From the NCBI GenBank assembly GCA_030611985.1, contig JAUWOS010000004.1, positions 1 through 34,933 of the forward strand: a stretch of DNA of 34,933 nt, written 5' to 3'. Below are positions 18,966 through 27,765 of the stretch, in pieces. The position numbers and the translations under genes were made by a program. The stretch is from Desulfobacterales bacterium. GTDB taxonomy: Bacteria > Desulfobacterota > Desulfobacteria > Desulfobacterales > ETH-SRB1. Positions within the stretch are counted from its first letter, which is position 1. The number at the start of each line of letters is the position of its first letter. The notes beneath the pieces are model-generated. The model did no database searches. It was not told the DNA's origin and saw nothing but the letters and a program-made list of their open reading frames with translations.

Positions 18966-20375
18966 ATGATAAGCAGGAATCCTGTTGATCGCGAAGCGAA
19001 AATTCTGATTCTGGGAGCCGGGCCCGGTGGCTTGTCCGCCGCTCATTTCCTGAGCAGGCATGGTTTCAAAAATGTCACTGTGTTTGAGAAACTGGGCAGG
19101 GTTGGCGGGATGTGCCGTTCCGTAACCGAGGATAACCAGTCATTCGATCTGGGAGCAATCTTCGTCAGCTCGGCCTACCGTGAGGTTCTTCGCATGGCAC
19201 GCTACGTGGGAGCCGAGCTGGAAAGATTCGAGGGAGCTACGGCCTTTGTCTATGATGAGACGAGTCAGTCGGCTCGCTACCACGACCTCCTTCCTTATGT
19301 TATGGGCGGTTCGTCCCTTTCGGCATTTTGTCGCTTTACCGGGCTCTGTCTGCGCTATCTCTGGAAACGTTATCGAATCCGCAAAATCTTCCAGCGGCCG
19401 GGCTGGGCCGGCATTGACGCGCATCCCGCTCTGTGTGTCACGTTTGCGGAATGGCTGGACCACAACGGCCTTGAGGATCTTAACCGGTTGTTTGAAATTC
19501 CCGTCACCACATTCGGGTACGGTTTTCTGGATGAAATTCCAGCGCCGTATGTCCTCAGGTACATGGGTATCAGAACCTTCCTGGCCATGCTGTTCTCATC
19601 CGCACCGTTTGCCCGCCTGCTTCCTTCGTTTCTGGTTGCGCAACGCTTCAGGTACGGCTTCCAGCGTTTCTGGGAAAGAGTAGCCTGGGATCTCAATATT
19701 CGCCTGAATGTTGATGTTAAAAAAATCGAACGCCGTGAAGAAGGAATCTTTGTAAAATACACACATCCGATGCAGATGCTTGGAGACGAGGTCTCCCATG
19801 TCGAGGATCGTGCCCGATTTGATTATCTGATCGTCGCCTGTCCCCTTCTGCTGAAGGAACTGGAGAGTTTCCTTGATTTGACCGAGGAGGAACGGTGGTT
19901 TCAGTCAAAAACCAGGTTTATTCCTTACGCGGTTGCCAGTTTCGAGATCGCCGACCTGGTGCTGCCCATGCCCGTTGCATTTCATTTGCCCCTTCCATCT
20001 CTTGATCAGCCGATGATCATAGCGCAACAGCATCGGGAAAATGAATTTATGGCCTTCTATGCGCGACTGGCCAGCAGTGAACCGACTGCGGCGGATGAGT
20101 TGCGGCTTCGAGAGCATATCAAGCGCTACGTCGGCGCACTGGGTGGGCGGATCAACGAACAGGATGACTGGCATTCCTATGACGCCTGGCTCTACTTCAA
20201 GCATGTCGGAGTTGAAGAGTTTCGCCAGCGTTACTTTGATCACTGGGAAGAAGCCCAGGGTAAGAATCGGACTTTTTTCGTGGGAGGTCTTTTTGACTTT
20301 GACTATGTTGAAGGGATCGTACGTTACAGCCGCTATCTTGTTGAACAACATTTCGCTGGAAGAGCCGGGAGTTAA
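18966..20375 (+). CDS. FAD-dependent oxidoreductase (amine oxidase / protoporphyrinogen-oxidase-like fold)
   Basis: KILILGAGPGGLSAAHFLSRHGFKNVTVFEKLGRVGGMCRS Rossmann motif. ORF track start 18945; ATG 18966 follows gaggagg. Visibly GC-richer than neighbours. Confidence 0.85.
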   Translation: MISRNPVDREAKILILGAGPGGLSAAHFLSRHGFKNVTVFEKLGRVGGMCRSVTEDNQSFDLGAIFVSSAYREVLRMARYVGAELERFEGATAFVYDETSQSARYHDLLPYVMGGSSLSAFCRFTGLCLRYLWKRYRIRKIFQRPGWAGIDAHPALCVTFAEWLDHNGLEDLNRLFEIPVTTFGYGFLDEIPAPYVLRYMGIRTFLAMLFSSAPFARLLPSFLVAQRFRYGFQRFWERVAWDLNIRLNVDVKKIERREEGIFVKYTHPMQMLGDEVSHVEDRARFDYLIVACPLLLKELESFLDLTEEERWFQSKTRFIPYAVASFEIADLVLPMPVAFHLPLPSLDQPMIIAQQHRENEFMAFYARLASSEPTAADELRLREHIKRYVGALGGRINEQDDWHSYDAWLYFKHVGVEEFRQRYFDHWEEAQGKNRTFFVGGLFDFDYVEGIVRYSRYLVEQHFAGRAGS

Positions 20376-20535
20376 ATGGGACAAAGGCAAAGTCAGGCAT
20401 TGCCTGACTTTCTACAACAGCAACACCGGCATGGTGGTCTACCGGTCCAAGATTATCCACGGCAAAAACAAGAAGAACTTTTCCATCTCTACCGCAGAAG
20501 AGTTCATTGCCGCCATAACTTGGATTGTCGGTATA
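20376..20535 (+). pseudogene. IS91-family-like (Y2) transposase C-terminal fragment
   Basis: WDKGKVRHCLTFYNSNTGMVVYRSKIIHGKNKKNFSISTAEEFIAAIT resembles the conserved 'TG.V.Y.SK...KKNF.....DF.AAIT' stretch of IS91/IS801 transposases; sequence diverges afterwards. Confidence 0.5.
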
Positions 20536-20773
20536 GAAGATTTTTATGCTTCCCTTGAGTCTGGCCACGTGACAGCCTGAGCCATGATATGTAACCTATT
20601 GAAACTATTGACCCGCACTGTTTAGCAGGGACTACCGAAACATTGATATCTCGGGGAGTAAGAATTCCGCATATCAATAAAGAAGAAATAATGCATATGA
20701 TAGTAATAAAAGACACAATCATTCTCGCGGTTTATAGAAAACAGCATTCCTCACCACTTGAGAGGTAGTCAAC

Positions 20774-21640
20774 TTGCTTTGGTTTATCCTTGCCATTGCT
20801 ACAGCTCTTAGTGTAGCCACTGGCGACGCTTTGACAAAAAAGTTTTTTGGCAGGTTTTCGCCCTATGATATGGCGGTTGCCTCTTCTATTTATAGCCTTC
20901 CATTTTTAGTTGTATATATTCTCTTTATCCCCATCCCACAAATAGACACTGTGTTTTGGTGGCTTGCAAGCGTCTTGGTCCCTTTGGATACTTTTGCTTT
21001 TTATCTCTATATGAAGGCTATAAAGCTTTCCCCTCTTTCTATTTCAATTCCGTTTTTGTCATTTACACCGGTTTTTATGATATTAACGGGTGTTATTGTT
21101 CTTGGAGAAGTGCCGAACAATTGGGGAATTATAGGTATTGGTTTTGTTGTGGCCGGCAGTTATTTATTAAATGTCACACAGGTTAAATATGGCTATTTTG
21201 CTCCATTTAGGGCTATTCTCAAGGAGCCAGGTTCTATTCTGATGCTGGTGGTTGCATTTATATATTCTTTTTTAGCTGTTTTGGGGAAAAAGGCAATCCA
21301 GCATTCTTCTCCGCTTTTTTTCGGTTTTTTTTACCTGGCGGCTCTTGATATAACAACTTTGATCTTTTTCCCCTTCCTTGAAAAAATTAGGTGGAGAGAT
21401 ATACTTAAGGTTCCTGTAAAAGGATTGAGCGTTGGTGTAATGCTCTTTCTGCATGCATTATTCCATTGCCTTGCCATAAACATGATTGAGGCGGTTTATA
21501 TGATAGCTGTAAAGCGTATGAGTATTCTTTTTAGCATTGTATATGGCTGGATATTGTTCAAAGAATCAGATATTAGCGCAAGGATGCTTGGGGCGTTATT
21601 TATGTTTTTAGGGGTGGTATTCATTATATTGTTAGGCTGA
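20774..21640 (+). CDS. EamA/DMT-type transporter
   Basis: Highly hydrophobic multi-TM protein; FLSFTPVFMILTGVIVLGEVPNNWGIIGIGFVVAGSYLLN and C-terminal repeat YMIAVKRMSILFSIVYGWILFKESDISARMLGALFMFLGVVFI. Confidence 0.85.
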   Translation: MLWFILAIATALSVATGDALTKKFFGRFSPYDMAVASSIYSLPFLVVYILFIPIPQIDTVFWWLASVLVPLDTFAFYLYMKAIKLSPLSISIPFLSFTPVFMILTGVIVLGEVPNNWGIIGIGFVVAGSYLLNVTQVKYGYFAPFRAILKEPGSILMLVVAFIYSFLAVLGKKAIQHSSPLFFGFFYLAALDITTLIFFPFLEKIRWRDILKVPVKGLSVGVMLFLHALFHCLAINMIEAVYMIAVKRMSILFSIVYGWILFKESDISARMLGALFMFLGVVFIILLG

Positions 21641-21645
21641 GGATG

Positions 21646-21797
21646 GCTTCTTAAAAAGTCCATTTTCTGCGTTGCGCTGCATCCTTCGCCTGTCTGTGCA
21701 TTGCACACAGACAAGTCATTGCGACGTAGCTATAAGTACGTCTCTTTCCTCAGGACTTGCGTGGCTTGAAACTGAAGCTTTTTACTTTGTCGTCAAA
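21646..21797. repeat. MITE-like intergenic repeat with imperfect terminal inverted repeats
   Basis: gcttcttaaaaagtccattttc ... gaaactgaagctttttactttgtcgtc ends; internal hairpins tgtctgtg-cattgca-cacagaca and gacgta-gctataag-tacgtc. Confidence 0.55.
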
Positions 21798-21963
21798 GTT
21801 TTACATAGTTGGCTTGATTTAAGATAATCTGTATAGGTATTATAGTTTTCATATGAAAACAGTATAAATATTAAAAGTTTCCCAAATGAATTATTATGCT
21901 ATAATTTTAATAACTTAAGATTAAAATTGACTATTGAAAATGGTAGCATTCCTTGAACCCTAA

Positions 21964-22008
21964 ATCTTACATCTTACATCTTACATCTTACATCTTGTAT
22001 CTTGTATG
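21964..22008 (+). repeat. Heptanucleotide tandem repeat
   Basis: atcttac atcttac atcttac atcttac atcttgt atcttgt atgctgt. Confidence 0.9.
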
Positions 22009-22030
22009 CTGTAAGCCTTCGGTGTGCTAA

Positions 22031-22415
22031 TTTAAACAATTACAAAATGTTAAGGATGTTTTGGCTGAACACAAGAAGGATAAATACAGAAAAGGGACTA
22101 TATTGACCCCGCTTATTATGGTTTGGCTTGTTCTATCATTAACTCTGCGAAGGATATCAGTTATCCCAAAACTCTCAACTGGCTGGCATCCGGTGTCCGC
22201 TGGATGCGTCTTGATCTGCCGGTCAGACTCGTAAAAGATGGCGCAATCAGTCATGCCCGTGTCAAATTGGGAGTGGCTGTATTTCGTGATATCTTTTACA
22301 AATTTGTTCTATCATTCACATCAATCAATCCTGATTTTCATGGATGGGTAACTGTAGTGTTTGATGGAACATCAATGACAATGCCCGACACCGAAAGCAA
22401 TCGGGATAAGTGGGG
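22031..22415 (+). pseudogene. IS4-family-like transposase N-terminal fragment, frameshifted and truncated
   Basis: Frame 1 LQNVKDVLAEHKKDKYRKGTILTPLIMVWLVLSLTLRR, then (shift near 22150) DISYPKTLNWLASGVRWMRLDLPVRLVKDGAISHARVKLGVAVFRDIFYKF...VVFDGTSMTMPDTESNRDKWG (DDE first-Asp region). Confidence 0.75.
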
Positions 22416-22452
22416 TTTTAAGGAAGCAGGAATAATGGATCCGACAAGATAT
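22412..22452 (+). repeat. 41-bp direct repeat, copy 2 (queC 3'-end fragment fused to the transposase remnant)
   Basis: ggggttttaaggaagcaggaataatggatccgacaagatat, 40/41 identical to queC 18295-18335. Confidence 0.95.
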
Positions 22453-23842
22453 TATCAATCTCGTAAACCTTTTCAAGCAGAATATCGCCGGATTTTGAAT
22501 AAGCGTAAACTGTGGCTGTTTTAAAACTTTCAATTGTTTCTATGCCGGAAAAGTCGCCGGAAATAAACTTAAATCGAATTATGGAAAAAAATTCCCCTTT
22601 TTTAAAAAACACTGGTTTGCCATCCTTAAAGGAAGTTTCCGGGCAGGATATGAATGGTCTTTGAGATCCCTTTTCAGGCTTAAAAACAACAAATGTGTAT
22701 CCTTCGATTCTTCTGTCATCAATGTTGCTCAGTTTTAACTTAAATACCATCGAATCTTTTTTCGACTCTTGCCGGATTTCAAATTTTTCAACCATCAGCC
22801 TTTCTTTCGGCAATGCTGTCTCTTCTGTTTCATCGGTCAAAACCGGCTTAACGGGCGGAGGCAGGCGCTTATCATTAAAAGAGGGTTGAATATTTAAATC
22901 AAAAGATGATTCATCAGCCATTCTGGCTTTTTTTAAATTTTCGTTTGCTCCGGCATAAAAACCGGGGTTAATCTCTATAGCTTTTTCAAAACAAGTAATC
23001 GCTTTTTTAAATTCTTCTTCTCCTAAATAAATACATCCTAAATTATTATAAGCTTGCGCTTTATCTCCTCCTTTTTTAAAAGCCTCCAGTGCTTCCTGGT
23101 ATCTCCCCAGTTTAGATAAAGCCATGCCTAAGTTGTTATAAGTCTTGCTTTTGGAATATTTTGCTTCTAATGCTTTGTTAAATGCATTGATTGCCTTTTC
23201 GTACTTTGCCGCCAGAGAGTAAGACACGCCCAGATTATTATACAAAAATCCTTCATCGGGCTTCAAATTGATAGCTGCGTTATATTCATGAATGGCCATG
23301 TCATATCTTTTTTTGTAGTCATAGATAATACCCAATGAATTATGAACCTTCCAAAGCTCAGGATTCCGTGAGATGGCATCTCGAAAATTCTTTTCCGCTT
23401 CGTCATATTTTTTCATTTGAAAAAAAGCTTGACCCATGCCCTTGTAAGCTAAAGCATGCCCGGATTCTTTCTTAATGACCTTTTGAAATTCCTTAACAGC
23501 GTCTTCATTCTGGCCACCAATAACAAACAACAACCCTTTTTTGTAAACGAGTTTGATATTATCAGGCTTGAGTTGCAAAGATTTTTCATATTGCACTAAA
23601 GCCTTTGGGAGATTACCTCTGTTCAAAAAATCATCCCCCGATTTTTCAAGTTCATCGCTTGTCATGTCAGGTTCATCGCTTGTCATGTCAGGCAAAGTTT
23701 TTGTATTTGCAGATTTGTGAAGATTTTTGTATCTGTCCCGTATCTGAAAATCTTGCTTCTGTGAGGCGCAACCTGATAAAATGGCCGCTATTACTCCTAT
23801 GCTTATTATCAAAAAAAATATTTTAATGCGTATTGTTTTCAT
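22418..23842 (-). CDS. TPR lipoprotein, TadD-like
   Basis: Lipobox ILSGC; multiple TPRs (PEDEGFLYNNLGVSYSLAAKYEKAINAFNKALEAKYSKSKTYNNLGMALSKLGRYQEALEAFKKGG region); last residues are antisense queC repeat. Confidence 0.8.
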   Translation of the reverse strand: MKTIRIKIFFLIISIGVIAAILSGCASQKQDFQIRDRYKNLHKSANTKTLPDMTSDEPDMTSDELEKSGDDFLNRGNLPKALVQYEKSLQLKPDNIKLVYKKGLLFVIGGQNEDAVKEFQKVIKKESGHALAYKGMGQAFFQMKKYDEAEKNFRDAISRNPELWKVHNSLGIIYDYKKRYDMAIHEYNAAINLKPDEGFLYNNLGVSYSLAAKYEKAINAFNKALEAKYSKSKTYNNLGMALSKLGRYQEALEAFKKGGDKAQAYNNLGCIYLGEEEFKKAITCFEKAIEINPGFYAGANENLKKARMADESSFDLNIQPSFNDKRLPPPVKPVLTDETEETALPKERLMVEKFEIRQESKKDSMVFKLKLSNIDDRRIEGYTFVVFKPEKGSQRPFISCPETSFKDGKPVFFKKGEFFSIIRFKFISGDFSGIETIESFKTATVYAYSKSGDILLEKVYEIDNILSDPLFLLP

Positions 23843-23935
23843 TAGTTAATCTTTTTTTTTATTGATGGTCATACATAAACTCTAAGGGTTTCAATATATG
23901 TAAGCCGTCTCAGTACCGTTAGTATGTTTTTTTTA

Positions 23936-23998
23936 ACCACGAAGAACACGAAGAAATTACAAAAGCATTAATTCCAATCTTTGTGCCCCTTCGTGGTT
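23936..23998. repeat. 'accacgaag' type dispersed inverted repeat
   Basis: aaccacgaagaacacgaagaa ... gccccttcgtggttg. Confidence 0.6.
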
Positions 23999-24057
23999 GA
24001 AATTCTCCTTGAAATCCTAACCGCTTCAAAAAGCGAAAACGATCCTGACCCTGCTTT

Positions 24058-25941
24058 CTATGGGGCAATATATGGACAAGCCGGCAAATTTTCCTCCTCA
24101 CCAACCATATAGGGTAACGTGAATGTTAAAGTGGCGATAGTTTCTGTGCCCAGCACAATGGTGCTGGCTATAATCTCATCTTCAATCCATACAGCGGAGT
24201 TCTTCAAATATACAAGGTTGAAATTCCCGACCCCATATTCATCGGTTGTAACAGTTGGAGGCAGCGTTCCTGCAGCAGAGTTTGGAGGCGTGAGTTCACC
24301 ATCGTCGTTAAGGTCTTCCCCTGTATCCAACTCTAGATTCCTGTTTGTGTCCTCATTATTATTTCCATAGCTCGTGTATACCACAACCCACTCATCCCTA
24401 TCCCAGTAACCCACATGGTACCTGCTGGGCCAAAGGTTAAGAGAAACCGTGGCGCCTGAAACAAAAGCTCCGTTTGAATCGGCTACGAGTACGGACATCG
24501 GCAGGATATAGTAGGTATCTGTCTCGTTTGCTGAAATCTTGGTACTGTGTCCGATCGTCACAGATCCCGCTTTCCCGCCAATAATTATTTTTACAGAGTC
24601 ATCTTCAATTTCCGTGCCAACGACTGCAGCCCTGACAGTTATACCATTTGCATCAGATGCCAACGAGCCGGAAGTAAATCTTGAAGTTGCAACACCATAT
24701 TCATTCGTATATGCAATAACAGGAAATATGTATTCCCCTCCAGTTGTGGGATCTTCGATTGAAAAAACCACCGGAACATCGCTCACAATATCATCAGAAA
24801 GATTTTTCACTGTTGCAAACAGAGTAATTGAATTGCTGATATCCCCTGTACTCGGCGCAATAACAGTTTCGCTGGGCTGAAGAGAAATTCGACCCTCTCC
24901 GCTCCATGGCGTTGAGATAGCCACAGTCAGCGAATCCGTAATAGAAGAAATAATCTCACCGTCAACAACGTCAAACACCTGAACGGTGGCGATGCCTGCC
25001 TGACTCGAACTAAGAACGGCTGAAGCCGTTCCGCTCGAAACTTTAGCGGTGACCACAGACTGGTCACTTTCGTCATCGTCACTTAACAGACCAACACTTG
25101 TTGCAAACTGTACATGATCCCCCTTGGGGCTATTTACTGTGATTGTAAGGTCTTGATCGGTAAAGAGATTACAAGGGTTTTTTTCGGGAATGACAATCTC
25201 AAATATTGCGCCAGGGCTATCCACTGTATATGTCTGTGTTGCAGTTGTTCCCAATGCTTCCACTTTTACCGTTACATCTCCGGCCTGATTGCCTGTTATA
25301 AACACCTCAAATTTGCCATAATTATCGGTAGCGCCGGCGTCTTTTGACAAACTGACTATACCTGCCGGCGTGGCGCTTAAAGTGACCGAAGCATCGCGTA
25401 TGGGTGACCCGCCGGCATCTTCCGCCCAAACCGTCAGGATTTCGGGCGATTCACCAATTGCAATACTCGTTGTGTCGCCAGAATCAAATGTGATAGTTGT
25501 TCCTATGATGGGTATAGGTATTGTCACCACATCAAGTCCTTCTACCTGAGCGGTTATTGTGGCAGTCTGATTGGTTTTATCATCGCCACATAAAAACAGT
25601 ATCTGTGCCTGCCCATTTTCATCCGTATCCACGGATGAGTCGCTGATCTGCCCCCCATTTGTAGAAAATGTAACCGTAACTCCCTCCATGACAGCTTTAT
25701 TCCCATCCAGAACCGTGGCAGTAATTGTGGCGCTGTCCGAGCTGTCGGATTGTACGGTAACCCTGGATGTTCTCAATGAAATCTCGACAGCCCCGCTAGG
25801 AGCGGGAGCGGGTGCAGGGGCGGGTGTGTCAAATGTATCCGCTTCGTTGTCTCCGTCCCCTCCAGCACTGCAACCAGCCAATACTATAATGGAAACACCA
25901 AAAATAAGAACACACAAAAATCTTAATAATTTACTCTTCAT
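24058..25941 (-). CDS. Large secreted lipoprotein with repeated bacterial Ig-like (Big_1/invasin-type) domains
   Basis: MKSKLLRFLCVLIFGVSIIVLAGCSAGG lipobox; repeated 'TATVLDGNKAVMEGVTVTFSTNGG...DTDENGQAQI' and 'VLVADSNGAFVSGATVSLNLWP' units; Asp-rich DTNRNLELDTGEDLNDDGE. ORF track start 25989. Confidence 0.8.
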   Translation of the reverse strand: MKSKLLRFLCVLIFGVSIIVLAGCSAGGDGDNEADTFDTPAPAPAPAPSGAVEISLRTSRVTVQSDSSDSATITATVLDGNKAVMEGVTVTFSTNGGQISDSSVDTDENGQAQILFLCGDDKTNQTATITAQVEGLDVVTIPIPIIGTTITFDSGDTTSIAIGESPEILTVWAEDAGGSPIRDASVTLSATPAGIVSLSKDAGATDNYGKFEVFITGNQAGDVTVKVEALGTTATQTYTVDSPGAIFEIVIPEKNPCNLFTDQDLTITVNSPKGDHVQFATSVGLLSDDDESDQSVVTAKVSSGTASAVLSSSQAGIATVQVFDVVDGEIISSITDSLTVAISTPWSGEGRISLQPSETVIAPSTGDISNSITLFATVKNLSDDIVSDVPVVFSIEDPTTGGEYIFPVIAYTNEYGVATSRFTSGSLASDANGITVRAAVVGTEIEDDSVKIIIGGKAGSVTIGHSTKISANETDTYYILPMSVLVADSNGAFVSGATVSLNLWPSRYHVGYWDRDEWVVVYTSYGNNNEDTNRNLELDTGEDLNDDGELTPPNSAAGTLPPTVTTDEYGVGNFNLVYLKNSAVWIEDEIIASTIVLGTETIATLTFTLPYMVGEEENLPACPYIAP

Positions 25942-26019
25942 TTTCTTCCTCTCCCTTGTAACCCACATGCCTTTCGCAACGCCTGCCAATTGGGTCTAAC
26001 AAACTCTAACTATAAATTA

Positions 26020-26529
26020 TCAGAAATGATAAGTGGCACCTATAATGAAGTTAAAATACCCAATATCCTCAAGGTCATCAAATCCAAATGTGTAATTTCC
26101 TTCAATGCCGATGGAAATGTCTTGATTTGTAAAAATATCTAATCCCAATCCAACCTTGGCACACCAACCTTTATCATCACCATTAGCGCCGGCATGCATT
26201 ATTCCTGTACCGACAATTGTCGATAACTTTACCTCTTCAGTGGATTGCAGAAAATATCCTTTCAGTGCAATCATATATGTCAGTATCTCCAGATCGACAG
26301 CATTATCTTCAAATTTGCTCAAGTAGTCGAAGTCGAATTCAACATCTAAAAGAGAGTGTACATGGTAACCAATTTTCGCATTTACTCCCAATGAATTATC
26401 AAAATCTTCAATAGCATAAGAACCACCAGCTCCAACATAAAAGTTGTCAGGATATTCCTGCTCTGCATACAGCGATGTGTATGAAAATATTACCGCTGCC
26501 AATACAGCAAAAAAAAGATATCTTTTCAT
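26020..26529 (-). CDS. Small outer-membrane beta-barrel protein
   Basis: Signal peptide MKRYLFFAVLAAVIFSYTSLYA; alternating hydrophobic strands; C-terminal aromatic GYFNFIIGATYHF. Confidence 0.75.
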   Translation of the reverse strand: MKRYLFFAVLAAVIFSYTSLYAEQEYPDNFYVGAGGSYAIEDFDNSLGVNAKIGYHVHSLLDVEFDFDYLSKFEDNAVDLEILTYMIALKGYFLQSTEEVKLSTIVGTGIMHAGANGDDKGWCAKVGLGLDIFTNQDISIGIEGNYTFGFDDLEDIGYFNFIIGATYHF

Positions 26530-26550
26530 TATGTTCTCCTTACTTTACTT

Positions 26551-26585
26551 TGTCCATCCGCGTTCATCTGCGGCTAATTATTCTT
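26551..26585. repeat. Possible dispersed intergenic repeat
   Basis: tgtccatccgcgttcatctgcggctaattattctt, a phrase-type spacer. Confidence 0.35.
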
Positions 26586-26606
26586 TTCTTATTTTTTCCA
26601 TCACCC

Positions 26607-27677
26607 TTATTTCCTGCTATTTTCCTCAATCAGCAGTTCGATCCTGCGGTTTTTTGCTTTGCCCTCTACTGTTTTATTAGAAGCAATCGGTCGCTGGAAA
26701 GAGAATGCCCGCGACTCAAAACGAGACTCTTCTATCCCTTTTTCTATGAGAAAGTGTACAATATTAATGGAACGAGAAGAAGCCAGCTCCCAGTTTGTTG
26801 CAAATGTTGACACAAGCTTGCTGCTGATCGGAACATTGTCGGTATGTCCTTCGACTATGATATTTATATTCTTGTGATCCTTGAGTGTCTTCGCTACCTT
26901 GCTAAGTACAGCCTTTCCTCTGTCAGACAATACTGCAATCCCGGACGGATAGAGCACAGTTGCGGCCACAGTAATCTTGACTCTCGTTGCTTCCTGTAGA
27001 ATTTTGATCTGCTTTTCGTTTTCGAGCTTCTTTCTGAGTGCCTCATAGATTGCATGGCTTGATGGGCGGTATATTATCTGAAACTCAAGATCATTCACGT
27101 TCGATCCGTAATATGTGATAGTATTGTGCCGACGCACCCATTCGCCTTTGCGATTGGCTTTGTATTCAAAAGGTTCCAAGTTTATGGGAAATACCCATGA
27201 ATAAGCGATCTTTTTAAAGTTGCCGGGACTGTTCCAGAGTCCGTAATGGCCGTCAGGCGTTTTCTCTTTATCTCGCCGGTTATTAAAATTATACACACCA
27301 TCTTCAGTGACCTGTAAGCCTGCTTCAAGGTCAATTCGCTCCAGGCCGGCGAAGTTTTTTCCGGGCAATTTCAGAAGGGTATAGCCGTCTTTTGAAGCTG
27401 TGTCCCATGTATAATCATCAGGATAGATGTAAAGGAAATCCTTGACGAAATCCTCTGTTTCATAGCCTTCCCTGTTTTGAAACCACATGTTGTATTGGGA
27501 GTAGTCTGAGCGGCTGGTTGTATATACCAATGCGTGCCGGCCATCTTCCTCCAGGAAATATATCTGCTCTGAAATAGCGCCTGACGCTTCCGCATCTAAA
27601 ATAACGTCTGATGCTTCCGCAAACGATGCAGACGCAAGCAGGCAAAATACTACCAACAATTTTTTCATAAGAGCCAT
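26607..27677 (-). CDS. OmpA-domain protein with an uncharacterised N-terminal domain
   Basis: C-terminal OmpA/MotB motif INIIVEGHTDNVPI...NWELASSRSINIVHFLIEKGIEESRFESRAFSFQRPIASN...KNRRIELLI; signal peptide. Confidence 0.88.
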   Translation of the reverse strand: MALMKKLLVVFCLLASASFAEASDVILDAEASGAISEQIYFLEEDGRHALVYTTSRSDYSQYNMWFQNREGYETEDFVKDFLYIYPDDYTWDTASKDGYTLLKLPGKNFAGLERIDLEAGLQVTEDGVYNFNNRRDKEKTPDGHYGLWNSPGNFKKIAYSWVFPINLEPFEYKANRKGEWVRRHNTITYYGSNVNDLEFQIIYRPSSHAIYEALRKKLENEKQIKILQEATRVKITVAATVLYPSGIAVLSDRGKAVLSKVAKTLKDHKNINIIVEGHTDNVPISSKLVSTFATNWELASSRSINIVHFLIEKGIEESRFESRAFSFQRPIASNKTVEGKAKNRRIELLIEENSRK

Positions 27678-27765
27678 TATGAAACCTCCTTTTCGTTTCC
27701 CTCTAATTTCTATTTTCCAATTTCAAGCCGTGAACGGCTACCAAGAGTTATATATTTACAGATTC

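Noticed and set aside
19140-20568. Numerous long overlapping ORFs on both strands across the oxidoreductase gene
   Set aside because: Expected shadow ORFs of GC-richer DNA; only the 18966-20375 frame has a recognisable Rossmann motif.
21964-22008. Possible CRISPR array
   Set aside because: Contiguous 7-bp units with no spacers; a simple tandem repeat.
23919-24104. Minus-strand ORF 23919-24104
   Set aside because: Covers an 'accacgaag' dispersed repeat and the end of the Ig-like gene; no supporting coding signal.
24119-25999. Plus-strand ORFs antisense to the Ig-like lipoprotein
   Set aside because: Shadow frames without RBS or domain signals; the minus frame has the lipoprotein signal and repeated Ig-like motifs.
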